The translations under genes were made by a program, and so were the position numbers. A stretch of DNA of 64,000 bases from Deltaproteobacteria bacterium GWC2_55_46 (GTDB lineage Bacteria > Desulfobacterota > GWC2-55-46), in assembly GCA_001595385.3 (NCBI GenBank), contig LVEI03000001.1, forward strand, positions 2,423,344-2,487,343. Direction: 5' to 3'. This document shows positions 16,160 to 24,854 of this stretch, one piece after another. A model generated the notes under the pieces. That model did no database searches, was not told the DNA's origin, and worked only from the letters and a program-made list of their open reading frames with translations. Every line of letters starts with the position of its first letter. Position 1 is the stretch's first letter.

Positions 16160-17889
16160 TGGCTTACAGGCTTGAGATATACGGCGGCCGCGGGGCCGGG
16201 CAGGTAGAGGTGGACTGCCTCGGCCATCGCTTCAGGAAACCAGGGCCGGAAGAGCTGAAGGAATATATCGAGTTCTTCTCCGGCATCGTCGGGAAGAACC
16301 ACCGGAGGCTCAAGTTCGTCGTCTCGGATACTCTTACGAGAGTAGAGGGAAGGACGTATTTCTTCGACAGGCTCTCCAGGTATCTCCAACTGCTCGAAAT
16401 CGTGGAATCAGAGGAGAGGACGGTCGTAATAACGAACCTTGACAGGACGCTCCTCAAGGCACTTTCAAGGCAACTCCGTGAAAGGGGCGTTCCGCACAGG
16501 TCGTTTGGGCCTGGCGCGGCGAGCGAGGCTCAAAGGCTTCTGAGGTTCCCGCTCAGGGTCATATTCATGCTCTTTGGCGACATCGCCTCCATACTCATAT
16601 CCGCCCTCTTCCAGGCAAGGCTTAAAGATGCCTGGTATCACAGCCTTATCCTGAGTTTTTACGACTACAGGTGCAGCCGGGACGGCTCCTACGTGGACGC
16701 CTATTTCCAGCCGCTGATAGAACATCTCATAAGGCAGGGCAGGAGCGTTGCCGTCCTCAGCACGCCAATAACGGCCGGCAGCCCAAAGAGGCTCCTGAAA
16801 TACATGCGCGGCGTCCGGAAAGCCCTGAGAGAATTCGAGGGCCTTGCCAAGCCCTGCGAGGTCGTCTTCTACTACCGTCTCCTGAGGCCCGCTGGAGTGC
16901 TGATGGCTTATATGAGGGGGCTCTCGGGCCTCATAAGGCTTAGGGAGAAGGTTCATTACAGTGGGCGGGACATAACATTTCTCCTAAGCCTGTCGCTCTT
17001 CGAGGACTACCTTTCGTGCCAGTGGGCCTACGCCTGGAAGCAGTACTATCTTTTCAGGCGGCTTTTCAGGGCTTACGGCTTTGACAATGTCATCTACCCT
17101 TACGAGAACCATCCCTGGGAGAAGCTCCTTGTGACGGCCAGGAACGTGTCCGGGTCGAAGGCGAGGATAACGGCCTTCCAGCATACGAGCATATCTTTTA
17201 AGCTCCTGCAGTACTTTCCCGGCAGCCATGAAAGGTATTTACCTTTCTATCCTGACAGGATACTCGCCGCCGGAGATATACTCAGGGACGTAATGAACGA
17301 GGTGGGCTCTTACAGGGAAGGGCTTGTCCAGTCCGGCTGCGCTCTCAGGCACGATTACCTGTTCGGGGGCCGGAACGCCAAAATCAAAAAGGGGCCAACG
17401 TGGAAGATAGCGTACGCCTTCTCCTTCGACACGAAGGTCTATCCAGGCGTCATTGAGAGGCTCGCGGAGGCGCTAGGGGGGACCAGATACACGGTCTATC
17501 TGAAGATCCATCCGCTTGTGCCGGAGCAGGACGTGATAAGAACGGAACTTCCGGCCAACCTGGTGCCTGCCAAGAACATGAGATGGGAGGAGCTTTTCAG
17601 GGAGATAGACATACTCCTCTATGACGACAACTCCCTGGGGATAGAGGCGTTGAAGTACGGGGTAGAGGTGGCCTACTTCGGCCTGGCAGACGGGATATAC
17701 AATTGCGACCGGCTGTTCAAATATGAAAGGGGCAAGACGGTAATAAACTCGGTAGAAGAGCTAAGGTCATTTGTAAGGGATTATTACGCCAGAGCGGGAT
17801 GGTCCGAAGATCGGGACGAGTACTCGATGCGATACCTGCATAGCTACTTTCTGCCTATTACAGAGGAAAGGTTGGAGAAGTTCGCTTGA
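16159..17889 (+). CDS. Long GT-B-like surface-carbohydrate biosynthesis protein, second member
   Basis: About 576 residues from ATG 16159, which overlaps the preceding stop; the frame is open upstream but inside the other gene. No signal peptide. The C-terminal domain contains KIAYAFSFDTKVYPG, YLKIHPLVPEQD and the segment around DILLYDDNSLGIEALKYG, which together look like the sugar-nucleotide or CDP-polyol-binding half of GT-B enzymes. The gene at 9271 has a comparable plan. It is the last gene before a 139-base gap, so it may end one transcription unit. Function is tentative: a glycosyl- or glycerophosphotransferase. Confidence 0.55.
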   Translation: MAYRLEIYGGRGAGQVEVDCLGHRFRKPGPEELKEYIEFFSGIVGKNHRRLKFVVSDTLTRVEGRTYFFDRLSRYLQLLEIVESEERTVVITNLDRTLLKALSRQLRERGVPHRSFGPGAASEAQRLLRFPLRVIFMLFGDIASILISALFQARLKDAWYHSLILSFYDYRCSRDGSYVDAYFQPLIEHLIRQGRSVAVLSTPITAGSPKRLLKYMRGVRKALREFEGLAKPCEVVFYYRLLRPAGVLMAYMRGLSGLIRLREKVHYSGRDITFLLSLSLFEDYLSCQWAYAWKQYYLFRRLFRAYGFDNVIYPYENHPWEKLLVTARNVSGSKARITAFQHTSISFKLLQYFPGSHERYLPFYPDRILAAGDILRDVMNEVGSYREGLVQSGCALRHDYLFGGRNAKIKKGPTWKIAYAFSFDTKVYPGVIERLAEALGGTRYTVYLKIHPLVPEQDVIRTELPANLVPAKNMRWEELFREIDILLYDDNSLGIEALKYGVEVAYFGLADGIYNCDRLFKYERGKTVINSVEELRSFVRDYYARAGWSEDRDEYSMRYLHSYFLPITEERLEKFA

Positions 17890-18028
17890 AATAGTAACAG
17901 TCAACCAGGGAAGCTTTCTCCAGTTGAACCACCGGCTGTCTGCAATTCCTCCTCGCGCCGTTTCCTGTCCTGAACCTCTCTTTCCGATACAACGCCGTTT
18001 CCCTGACACAAGGTTTAGAGATTTTCAT
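17890..18028 (+). other. Intergenic break within the polysaccharide locus
   Basis: This 139-base gap is the longest in the first 43 kb. It is richer in A+T and pyrimidines than its surroundings and contains no gene that I can support. Given the otherwise overlapping genes, it may hold a terminator or internal promoter for the aldolase-led block. I could not identify a clear -35/-10 pair or a terminator hairpin with a T-run. Confidence 0.4.
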
Positions 18029-18820
18029 ATGAATGTAACGAAGGACAAAAGGCCAGGCCTCAAAGAGAGGCTCGCCTCAGGCGAGGTCGTCCTTGGCTCG
18101 TGGATAACGCTGGGGCACCCGGCCGTGGCAGAAATACTGGCCTCTGCCGGTTTTGACTGGCTCGCGGTGGATATGGAGCATTCCGCCATCACCATGCACC
18201 AGGCGCAGCAGCTTATCCAGGTAATCGAGTTAAGCGGGACGGTCCCACTCGTCAGAATAAGCGAGAATAATGAGTGCCTCATAAAGAGGGCCATGGACGC
18301 TGGCGCGCACGGGGTCATAGTGCCGATGGTCAACTCCGGGGAGGATGCCGCGAGGGCGGTAAGGGCGGTGCATTATCCGCCCTCAGGTACAAGGGGCGTC
18401 GGGCTTGCGCGGGCCCAGGGCTACGGGTTCGCCTTCAAGGAGTACAGGGAATGGCTCGCTGCGAATTCCATCGTGGTGGCGCAGATAGAGCACATAGACG
18501 CGGTTGAGAACCTCGAGGAGATCCTCTCAACCGATGGGGTCGACGCTTTCATCGTGGGGCCGTATGACCTTTCGGGCTCGCTCGGCAGGCCAGGCGAGTT
18601 CGACCACCCTGACGTCTTAAGCGCGCTTCAAAAGGTAAGGGAGACCGCGACGCGTATGGGGAGCGTGGCCGGGTTCCATGTCATACCACCTGATTGGACG
18701 GAGGTCGAAAGGAAGATAGCGGAAGGCTATAGGTTCATAGGTTTCAGTCTTGACACGCTTTTCCTCGGCACTACAAGCCGGGAGGGTCTCAAAAAGATAA
18801 GAGGGGACGGACAAAGATGA
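18029..18820 (+). CDS. HpcH/HpaI-family aldolase
   Basis: About 264 residues, standard for class II pyruvate-dependent aldolases of the HpcH/HpaI family. The segment WLAVDMEHSAI carries the family D-x-E-H signature, GAHGVIVPMVNS supports the barrel, and IEHIDAVENLEEI with FIVGPYDLSGSLG contains the metal-binding acidic residues and the characteristic GPxDLS turn. ATG 18029 was chosen because conservation starts soon after it; the upstream extension is not conserved. It overlaps the 2-hydroxyacid dehydrogenase (ATGA-type). It probably joins pyruvate (or a relative) to an aldehyde, giving a 2-keto-3-deoxy acid for a special sugar. Confidence 0.85.
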   Translation: MNVTKDKRPGLKERLASGEVVLGSWITLGHPAVAEILASAGFDWLAVDMEHSAITMHQAQQLIQVIELSGTVPLVRISENNECLIKRAMDAGAHGVIVPMVNSGEDAARAVRAVHYPPSGTRGVGLARAQGYGFAFKEYREWLAANSIVVAQIEHIDAVENLEEILSTDGVDAFIVGPYDLSGSLGRPGEFDHPDVLSALQKVRETATRMGSVAGFHVIPPDWTEVERKIAEGYRFIGFSLDTLFLGTTSREGLKKIRGDGQR

Positions 18821-19788
18821 TGATGAAGAAGGTGCTTATATCAACGACGTCATTCGGAAAGCACGACTATACGCCCGTAGATCTCCTTACACAGTCCGGC
18901 TTCGAGCCTGTCATGAACCCATACGGCAGGACGTTGAGGCGCGACGAGGTCATCGACCTCGCGTCAGGGGCCTCGGGCATCATCGCCGGGACAGAACCGC
19001 TGGATCGGACTGTACTTGAAAAGCTGCCAGGGCTGAGGATCATTTCGCGCTGCGGGGCCGGGCTCGATAATGTCGACATGGCCGCCGCGAGGAGGTTCGG
19101 GGTAGAGGTCTACAGCACGCCGTATGGCCCGACGCTCGCGGTTGCAGAGCTTACGGTCGCCCTCGCCCTCAACCTCATGAGGAGGGTAACCGAGATGGAC
19201 CGCGAGATAAGGGCTGGCATGTGGCAGAAGATGATGGGGAGCCTCTTGAGCGGAAAGCGCCTTGGCATTTTAGGCTTCGGGAGGATCGGCAGGAAGGTGG
19301 CTGAGCTGATGCTGCCCTTCGGGGTCGATATCTTTTACTGCGACCCGTGCCGCGCAAAGGACGAGCCAGGCTGCAGGGCGGCTGGACTCAGGGAGCTATT
19401 GTCATGGGCAGAGATAGTCACGGTTCACGCGGCTCCGCCGGGTACGGCAAAGAGGGTGATCGGCAAGGCGGAGCTGGCCCTCATGAGGCAAGGCTCATGC
19501 CTCATAAACACCTCCAGGGGAGGCGTCGTGGATGAGGCGGCTCTTTACGAGGCGCTCATCGAGAAGCGCATCTCTGGCGCGGCCCTCGATGTCTTCGAGG
19601 AGGAGCCCTATTCGGGACGGCTGAGAGAGCTGAAGAACGTCATACTGACACCTCACATAGGTTCTTACGCGAAGGAGGCCAGGGTGGGCATGGAGCTTGC
19701 GGCTGTCAACAACCTGCTGGCAGGCTTCGGGGTAGGCGCGCCAGTTAACAGGCGTCAGAGCGCGGTGGCAGGAGGCTCGCCTATATGA
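18817..19788 (+). CDS. D-isomer-specific 2-hydroxyacid dehydrogenase
   Basis: 323 residues, without the C-terminal ACT domain of many SerA enzymes. Visible are IISRCGAGLDNVD, the NAD-binding LGILGFGRIGRKVAEL, the INTSRGGVVDEAAL strand with the catalytic arginine region, and the histidine in LTPHIGSY. It overlaps the aldolase upstream and the HAD phosphatase downstream by four bases. It may reduce or oxidise the 2-keto acid made by the aldolase. Phosphoglycerate dehydrogenase activity is possible, but the context argues for sugar-acid chemistry. Confidence 0.85.
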   Translation: MMMKKVLISTTSFGKHDYTPVDLLTQSGFEPVMNPYGRTLRRDEVIDLASGASGIIAGTEPLDRTVLEKLPGLRIISRCGAGLDNVDMAAARRFGVEVYSTPYGPTLAVAELTVALALNLMRRVTEMDREIRAGMWQKMMGSLLSGKRLGILGFGRIGRKVAELMLPFGVDIFYCDPCRAKDEPGCRAAGLRELLSWAEIVTVHAAPPGTAKRVIGKAELALMRQGSCLINTSRGGVVDEAALYEALIEKRISGAALDVFEEEPYSGRLRELKNVILTPHIGSYAKEARVGMELAAVNNLLAGFGVGAPVNRRQSAVAGGSPI

Positions 19789-20462
19789 TCAAGGCGATCG
19801 TATTTGACTTCGACGGCGTGCTTGTCGAGTCCGCCGGGATAAAGACCAGGGCGGTCAGGGAGCTTTTCTCAGAGTGGCCCCACGCGGTGGAGGAGATGGT
19901 GGAGTATCATCTCGCGAACATGGGGGTGTCGAGGTACGAGAAGTTCAGGCACTTCTACGAGAACGTCCTTGGCGAGGAATATACCGAGGAGGCGGGCCTG
20001 GAGCTCGGCAGGAGATTCTCGAAACTGGTCTACCACGAGGTTTTAAGGGCCCCGTTAGTGGATGGTTCGGCCGAGATGCTCAGGGACAATCACTGCGAGT
20101 ACCTCATGTTCATAGCCTCCGGCACGCCACATGAAGAGCTTAACGATATCGTGGCGGCAAGAGGGCTACATGCTTATTTCAGGGGTGTCTTCGGGAGCCC
20201 GAAGAAAAAAGCGGAGATACTCCGCTCGATAATTGCCGGGCACGGGCTCTTTGGGAACGAGGTCGTCTTCGTGGGCGACGCTACCACCGACATGAGGGCC
20301 GCGAAGCAGGCTGGGACGTATTTCATAGCGAGGGTGTCTGGCGCTGAAAGCGCGCTCCTCTACGAGAGACACCGGGTACGGGACATGACAGGGCTGGTCG
20401 ATGCGGTAAGGGCTCTCGACGCGCAGTGGCCCTATAAGGAGGCGGTATGGAAAAGGCGGTAG
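19785..20462 (+). CDS. HAD-superfamily phosphatase (phosphoglycolate phosphatase-like)
   Basis: 225 residues with all HAD motifs: the nucleophile in VFDFDGVLVES (motif I, near the N-terminus), the serine/threonine in IASGTP (motif II), the lysine around SPKKKAEIL (motif III) and VFVGDATTDMRAA (motif IV). A helical cap lies between motifs I and II, as in subclass I. It is coupled to the dehydrogenase (ATGA) and to the epimerase gene. It probably dephosphorylates an intermediate in the aldolase/dehydrogenase branch; the exact substrate is unknown. Confidence 0.87.
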   Translation: MIKAIVFDFDGVLVESAGIKTRAVRELFSEWPHAVEEMVEYHLANMGVSRYEKFRHFYENVLGEEYTEEAGLELGRRFSKLVYHEVLRAPLVDGSAEMLRDNHCEYLMFIASGTPHEELNDIVAARGLHAYFRGVFGSPKKKAEILRSIIAGHGLFGNEVVFVGDATTDMRAAKQAGTYFIARVSGAESALLYERHRVRDMTGLVDAVRALDAQWPYKEAVWKRR

Positions 20463-21370
20463 TTTTCGGCGGGGCCGGGTTCCTCGGAAGCCATGTGGCC
20501 GACGAGCTGACCAGGGCCGGGTATGACGTAGTCATATTCGACAAGCGGTATTCCCAATACCTTCAGCAAGGGCAGACCATGCTGGTGGGGGACATCCTGG
20601 ACGCCGGGCAGATCAGGGACGCGGTGAAGGGCGCTCAATACGTCTATAACTTTGCGGGGCTGGCTGACATAGAGGAGTGCAAGGCGAGGCCCATAGACAC
20701 GATAAAGCTCAACATACTCGGCAACTCGATGATACTCGACGCGGCCCGCTCCGAGAGGATCGAGAGGTTCGTCTTCGCGAGCACCATGTACGTCTACAGC
20801 GACGCGGGGGCCTTCTACAGGGTGAGCAAGCAGGCGTGTGAGCTGATAATCGAGGACTACAGCCGTTTGCACGCGCTGCCGTACACGATCCTCCGGTACG
20901 GCTCACTGTACGGCGAACGCTCAGACAGCAGAAATAGCGTCTATCGAATAATCAGGGAGGCCCTCACAGAGGAGAAGATCACTTACTACGGCACCGGTGA
21001 GGAGGAAAGGGAGTTCCTTCATGTGAAGGACGCGGCCAGGACGAGCGTGGAGGTCCTCGGGGGCGCGTTCAGGAACGAGTGCGTCATCGTCACCGGACAG
21101 AAGGTTATGAAGTACCGGGAGTTCCTCGAGATGATATCCGAGATGCTCAAGGGGAAGGTGACGATCGAGTACCGGCAGAAGAAGCTCGACACCCACTACA
21201 GGATAACGCCGTACACCTTCGACCCCAAGTTCGCCAAGAAGATGTCGCCGGAGCAGCATGTCGACCTCGGCCAGGGGCTGATACACTGCATGAATCAGAT
21301 CTACAACGAGCTAAACGAGGAGAGGAAGTCATCGTTGAGGATAGCCCTCGGGGGCAATGACTTCTGCTGA
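20447..21370 (+). CDS. NAD-dependent sugar epimerase/dehydratase (extended SDR)
   Basis: 307 residues. The dinucleotide-binding motif GGAGFLGSHVADEL is near the N-terminus. The catalytic triad is visible as the FASTMYVYSD serine/threonine strand and the YRVSK (Y-x3-K) helix. LRYGSLYGER matches the substrate-domain signature of UDP-sugar epimerases. It overlaps both neighbours and is followed by a DegT aminotransferase. Together they may make a 4-keto and then a 4-amino sugar, or epimerise a nucleotide sugar. Confidence 0.85.
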   Translation: MEKAVVFGGAGFLGSHVADELTRAGYDVVIFDKRYSQYLQQGQTMLVGDILDAGQIRDAVKGAQYVYNFAGLADIEECKARPIDTIKLNILGNSMILDAARSERIERFVFASTMYVYSDAGAFYRVSKQACELIIEDYSRLHALPYTILRYGSLYGERSDSRNSVYRIIREALTEEKITYYGTGEEEREFLHVKDAARTSVEVLGGAFRNECVIVTGQKVMKYREFLEMISEMLKGKVTIEYRQKKLDTHYRITPYTFDPKFAKKMSPEQHVDLGQGLIHCMNQIYNELNEERKSSLRIALGGNDFC

Positions 21371-22514
21371 CGGAGAGACTATGCCTGAAAGAATCAGACT
21401 GTCGAGGTCATCCGTGGGGGAGCTTGAGAAGACGGCTCTCTCCGGTGTCATCGACCAGGACTACCTGGGGATGGGGAGCTTCGTGAGGGAGTTCGAGGAG
21501 GCGATCGGTGAATGGTTGAGCGCAGGCACCCAGGCGGTATGCGTAAGCTCCGGTACGGCGGCGTTGCACCTCGCCACAGAGGCGTGCGTGCCTCCCGGCG
21601 CAGAGGTGCTCGTGCAGTCACTCACCTTCGTGGCGAGCTTCCAGGCGATAAGCGCGGCCGGTGCCGTTCCGGTGCCATGCGAGGTCGACCCCGCCACATG
21701 CACCGTTGACATCAAGGACGCCGAGAGAAAACTGACTGGAAGGACGAGGGCCATCATGCCGGTACATTACGCAGGCAGGCCAGGCGAACTCGAAGAAGTC
21801 TACAGGTTCGCGCAAAGGCACGGGTTGCGCGTCATCGAGGACGCCGCCCACGCCTTCGGAAGCGTCTACAAGGGGAGGAAGATCGGATCCTTCGGCGACA
21901 TCGTCTGCTTCAGCTTTGACGGGATCAAGAACATAACCTCAGGTGAGGGCGGTGCCGTTGTGACGGCAGACGCCGAGGTGGCAAGCCGCGTGAAGGACGC
22001 GAGGCTGCTTGGGGTCAGAAACGACAGCGAGAAAAGATACCGGGGGGCGCGCAGCTGGGAGTTTGACGTGGCGCGACAGGGCTACAGGTACCATATGAGC
22101 AACCTGTTCGCCGCCATCGGCGCTGTCCAGCTCAAAAGGCTCGATGGCGAGTTCGCTCCGGCGCGCCAGAGGCTCGCGAGGGCCTATCACGAGGCGCTCC
22201 GCTGGATTCCCTGGATAGCCCTCTTCCCCGACGATTATGCGGAGATCGTTCCGCATATCTTCCCTGTGAGGGTCCTCGGCGGAAGGAGGGATTCGCTCCG
22301 TGAGCATCTGGCGAATTGCGGGGTGGAAAGCGGGGTCCATTATTACCCCAACCACCTGCTGAGCTTCTACGGGGGCAGGGCCGGTGAGCTTCCTGTGACT
22401 GAGAGGCTCTTTGGCGAGCTTCTCTCCCTCCCCCTTCACCCGGGGCTCACCGAAGCCCAGCAGGGGAGCGTGATAGAGGGTATAAAGGAATTTTATTCGG
22501 CGAGGCGGCCATGA
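21357..22514 (+). CDS. DegT/DnrJ/EryC1-family sugar aminotransferase
   Basis: 385 residues from ATG 21357, or 377 from ATG 21381, which has GGAGAG just ahead. The PLP-binding pattern is standard: CVSSGTAALHLA, VIEDAAHAFGS (aspartate to the pyridine nitrogen) and CFSFDGIKNITSGEGG with the Schiff-base lysine. The lysine shows it is an aminotransferase rather than an RfbH-like 3-dehydrase, in which it is replaced by histidine. It overlaps rfbF by four bases. It probably aminates a keto-sugar, possibly the CDP-4-keto-6-deoxy sugar made by RfbG. Confidence 0.88.
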   Translation: MTSADGETMPERIRLSRSSVGELEKTALSGVIDQDYLGMGSFVREFEEAIGEWLSAGTQAVCVSSGTAALHLATEACVPPGAEVLVQSLTFVASFQAISAAGAVPVPCEVDPATCTVDIKDAERKLTGRTRAIMPVHYAGRPGELEEVYRFAQRHGLRVIEDAAHAFGSVYKGRKIGSFGDIVCFSFDGIKNITSGEGGAVVTADAEVASRVKDARLLGVRNDSEKRYRGARSWEFDVARQGYRYHMSNLFAAIGAVQLKRLDGEFAPARQRLARAYHEALRWIPWIALFPDDYAEIVPHIFPVRVLGGRRDSLREHLANCGVESGVHYYPNHLLSFYGGRAGELPVTERLFGELLSLPLHPGLTEAQQGSVIEGIKEFYSARRP

Positions 22515-23284
22515 AGACAGTCATACTTGCAGGGGGGCTTGGCACGAGGCTTAGCGAGGAGACGGTAATAAAGCCCAAGCCTATAGTGGAGATCGGTGGC
22601 AGGCCGATACTCTGGCATATCATGAGCATATACTCTGCCCACGGCTTCAATGAGTTCGTAATCGCCCTGGGCTATAAGGGAGGCATGATAAAGGAATACT
22701 TCCTCAACTACTATTACCACCATAGCGACATCACCGTAGACTTGAGGACCGGCAAGATAGAGGCTGGAGGCAACGGACGGAAGGATTGGGTCGTTCAACT
22801 CGTCGACACCGGCGCGAACTCCATGACCGGGGGACGGCTCTGGAGGCTCAGGGACCGGCTCGGCGATGGTACGTTCATGCTCACGTACGGGGACGGTGTC
22901 GGAAACGTTGACATCGCGAGACTGGTCGAGTTCCACAGGTCCCATGGCAGGCTTGCCACGATAACCGTGGTAAGGCCGTCGGCCAGGTTCGGCGAGGTCA
23001 GGTTCAACGGAAATCTCGACGAGATCACTGATTTCAAGGAGAAGCCGCAGACAGGCGAAGGCTGGATAAACGGCGGGTTCTTCGTATTCGAGCCTGGGGT
23101 CTTCGACTACCTTGGCGGGGACGATGCCGTACTTGAGGGCGACCCGCTTGAGAACCTCGCCAGGGACAGGCAGCTCATGGCCTTCAGGCACGAGGGCTTC
23201 TGGCAGTGCATGGACACGCTCAGGGACAAGCAGCTGCTGGAGAGGTCGTGGGAGAGCGGAAAGGCAGGGTGGAAGGTATGGTGA
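22511..23284 (+). CDS. rfbF: Glucose-1-phosphate cytidylyltransferase
   Basis: 257 residues, the canonical length for RfbF/DdhA. The nucleotidyltransferase signature LAGGLGTRLSEETVIKPKP is at the N-terminus, followed by HIMSIYSAHGFNEFVIALGY. The metal-binding aspartate is in MLTYGDGVGNVD. It converts glucose-1-phosphate and CTP to CDP-glucose. It overlaps the aminotransferase (ATGA) and rfbG, so the CDP-hexose branch is co-translated. Confidence 0.93.
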   Translation: MKTVILAGGLGTRLSEETVIKPKPIVEIGGRPILWHIMSIYSAHGFNEFVIALGYKGGMIKEYFLNYYYHHSDITVDLRTGKIEAGGNGRKDWVVQLVDTGANSMTGGRLWRLRDRLGDGTFMLTYGDGVGNVDIARLVEFHRSHGRLATITVVRPSARFGEVRFNGNLDEITDFKEKPQTGEGWINGGFFVFEPGVFDYLGGDDAVLEGDPLENLARDRQLMAFRHEGFWQCMDTLRDKQLLERSWESGKAGWKVW

Positions 23285-24405
23285 CGGCGCTTGGTCATGG
23301 CCCTGCAATTTTCAAAGGCAGCTACAGTGGCAGGAGGGTCCTTATAACAGGCCACACCGGGTTCAAGGGCTCGTGGCTTACCATATGGCTTTCTTCGCTC
23401 GGGGCCAGGGTGGCCGGGTATTCGGCCTACCTGCCATCTGAGCCGTCCAACTTCTCGGTCTGCGGCCTCAGGCGCAGGACCGAGAGCTTTGAGGGCGACG
23501 TCCGGGACATCGAAAGGCTTTCAAGGGTCTTCGACGAGTTCCGGCCCGAGGTCGTCTTCCATCTCGCCGCTCAGCCTATCGTAAGGAGGTCCTACGCCGA
23601 CCCCAAGCTCACATTCGATACCAACGTGGGCGGCACGGTTAACGTGCTCGAATGCATACGGCGGTCCGGGTCGGTCATGGCCGCAGTCATAGTCACCAGT
23701 GATAAATGCTACGAGAACCTCGAGTGCGTGTGGGGCTACAGGGAGAACGACAGGCTCGGGGGTTCCGACCCATACAGCGCCTCAAAGGCCTGTGCCGAGA
23801 TCGCCGCGAGCGCGTATGCCAGGTCGTTTAAGTCGGAGTTTCCAAGGGTTTCGACGGCAAGGGCCGGCAACGTGATAGGCGGCGGGGATTGGGCGGAGTC
23901 ACGGATCATACCGGACTGTGTAAGGGCGTGGTCCGTTGGAAGGGAGGCCATTGTGAGGAACCCTGCCTCGACCAGGCCATGGCAGCACGTCTTGGAGCCC
24001 TTGAGCGGCTATCTCTGGCTCGGGGCCAATCTCCTCTGCTCTGCCAGGTTCCACGGCGAGGCCTTCAACTTCGGTCCTGACCAGAAGGTCAACAAGTCGG
24101 TATCCGAGCTGATCGAGCTCTTCTTGAGCTCGTGGGGCAGGGCGGGCTGGGGGCATGAACGGGCGGAGGCTGGGGGTAAGGAGTGCAAGCTGCTCAAGCT
24201 CTCATGCGACAAGTCCTTACACGAGCTCAACTGGCGCGCAGTGCTCTCATTCGAGGAGACTGTCAGGCTCACGGCCGAGTGGTACAGGTCGTACTACTCC
24301 GGGGCAGAAGACATGTACGAAGTTACGGCTGGGCAGATAGAGCGTTACGTCGGGGAGGCCGCGAGGCAGGGCCTTACATGGGCCATGCAAGAGGAGCTCG
24401 CATGA
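23278..24405 (+). CDS. rfbG: CDP-glucose 4,6-dehydratase
   Basis: About 375 residues from ATG 23278, which overlaps the rfbF stop; the frame is open upstream inside rfbF. Signature segments are VLITGHTGFKGSWLTIWL (NAD-binding), FHLAAQPIVRRSY, TSDKCYEN, and SDPYSASKACAE with the catalytic Y-x3-K. This pattern is specific for CDP-glucose 4,6-dehydratases, which yield CDP-4-keto-6-deoxyglucose. The product can feed the 3,5-epimerase-like protein downstream and the aminotransferase upstream. No RfbH/AscC-like dehydrase is seen nearby. Confidence 0.93.
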   Translation: MVTALGHGPAIFKGSYSGRRVLITGHTGFKGSWLTIWLSSLGARVAGYSAYLPSEPSNFSVCGLRRRTESFEGDVRDIERLSRVFDEFRPEVVFHLAAQPIVRRSYADPKLTFDTNVGGTVNVLECIRRSGSVMAAVIVTSDKCYENLECVWGYRENDRLGGSDPYSASKACAEIAASAYARSFKSEFPRVSTARAGNVIGGGDWAESRIIPDCVRAWSVGREAIVRNPASTRPWQHVLEPLSGYLWLGANLLCSARFHGEAFNFGPDQKVNKSVSELIELFLSSWGRAGWGHERAEAGGKECKLLKLSCDKSLHELNWRAVLSFEETVRLTAEWYRSYYSGAEDMYEVTAGQIERYVGEAARQGLTWAMQEELA

Positions 24406-24854
24406 TCGAGGGGCTAAGGACCGAACTCCTCGGCCAGTTCGCCGACCACAGGGGCAGGGTCATGCACATGCTTAGAAACGATTCTCCCATGTTCGAGGGC
24501 TTTGGCGAGATCTACTTCTCGATAGTGAACCCGGGCAAGGTGAAGGCGTGGAAAAGGCACCTCAGGATGACCCAGCACTTTGCGGTCCCTGTAGGGAGGA
24601 TAAGGCTCGTCGTCTACGACGGACGTGAGGGCTCGCCCACCTTCGGCTCAATCGAGGTCATCGAAACGGGCGAGGTCGATTACATGCTCATTCGGATACC
24701 GCCGCTACTCTGGTACGGCTTCATGGGCATATCCAGCGGCCCGGCCCTCATCGCCAACTGCACGGACATCCCGCACAGCCCTGAGGAGTCTGAAAGGATG
24801 GATATGGATAGCGCAATGATCGAATACGATTGGGGGTCGGATGACCATGAATAA
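24402..24854 (+). CDS. dTDP-4-dehydrorhamnose 3,5-epimerase-like cupin (RfbC-like)
   Basis: A 150-residue cupin. The segment VKAWKRHLRMTQHFAVPVGRI carries the histidines and arginine typical of RmlC-type epimerases, and YMLIRIPPLLWYGFMGIS matches the second cupin strand region. I chose ATG 24402, which overlaps the rfbG stop as ATGA; the long upstream extension is within rfbG in another frame. Located directly after rfbG, it probably epimerises the CDP-4-keto-6-deoxy sugar at C3 and/or C5. It ends inside the next gene. Confidence 0.82.
   Translation: MIEGLRTELLGQFADHRGRVMHMLRNDSPMFEGFGEIYFSIVNPGKVKAWKRHLRMTQHFAVPVGRIRLVVYDGREGSPTFGSIEVIETGEVDYMLIRIPPLLWYGFMGISSGPALIANCTDIPHSPEESERMDMDSAMIEYDWGSDDHE

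Noticed and set aside
21357-22514. CDP-4-keto-6-deoxyglucose 3-dehydrase (RfbH)
   Set aside because: The Schiff-base lysine is kept and no iron-sulfur cysteines are seen, so an aminotransferase is more likely.
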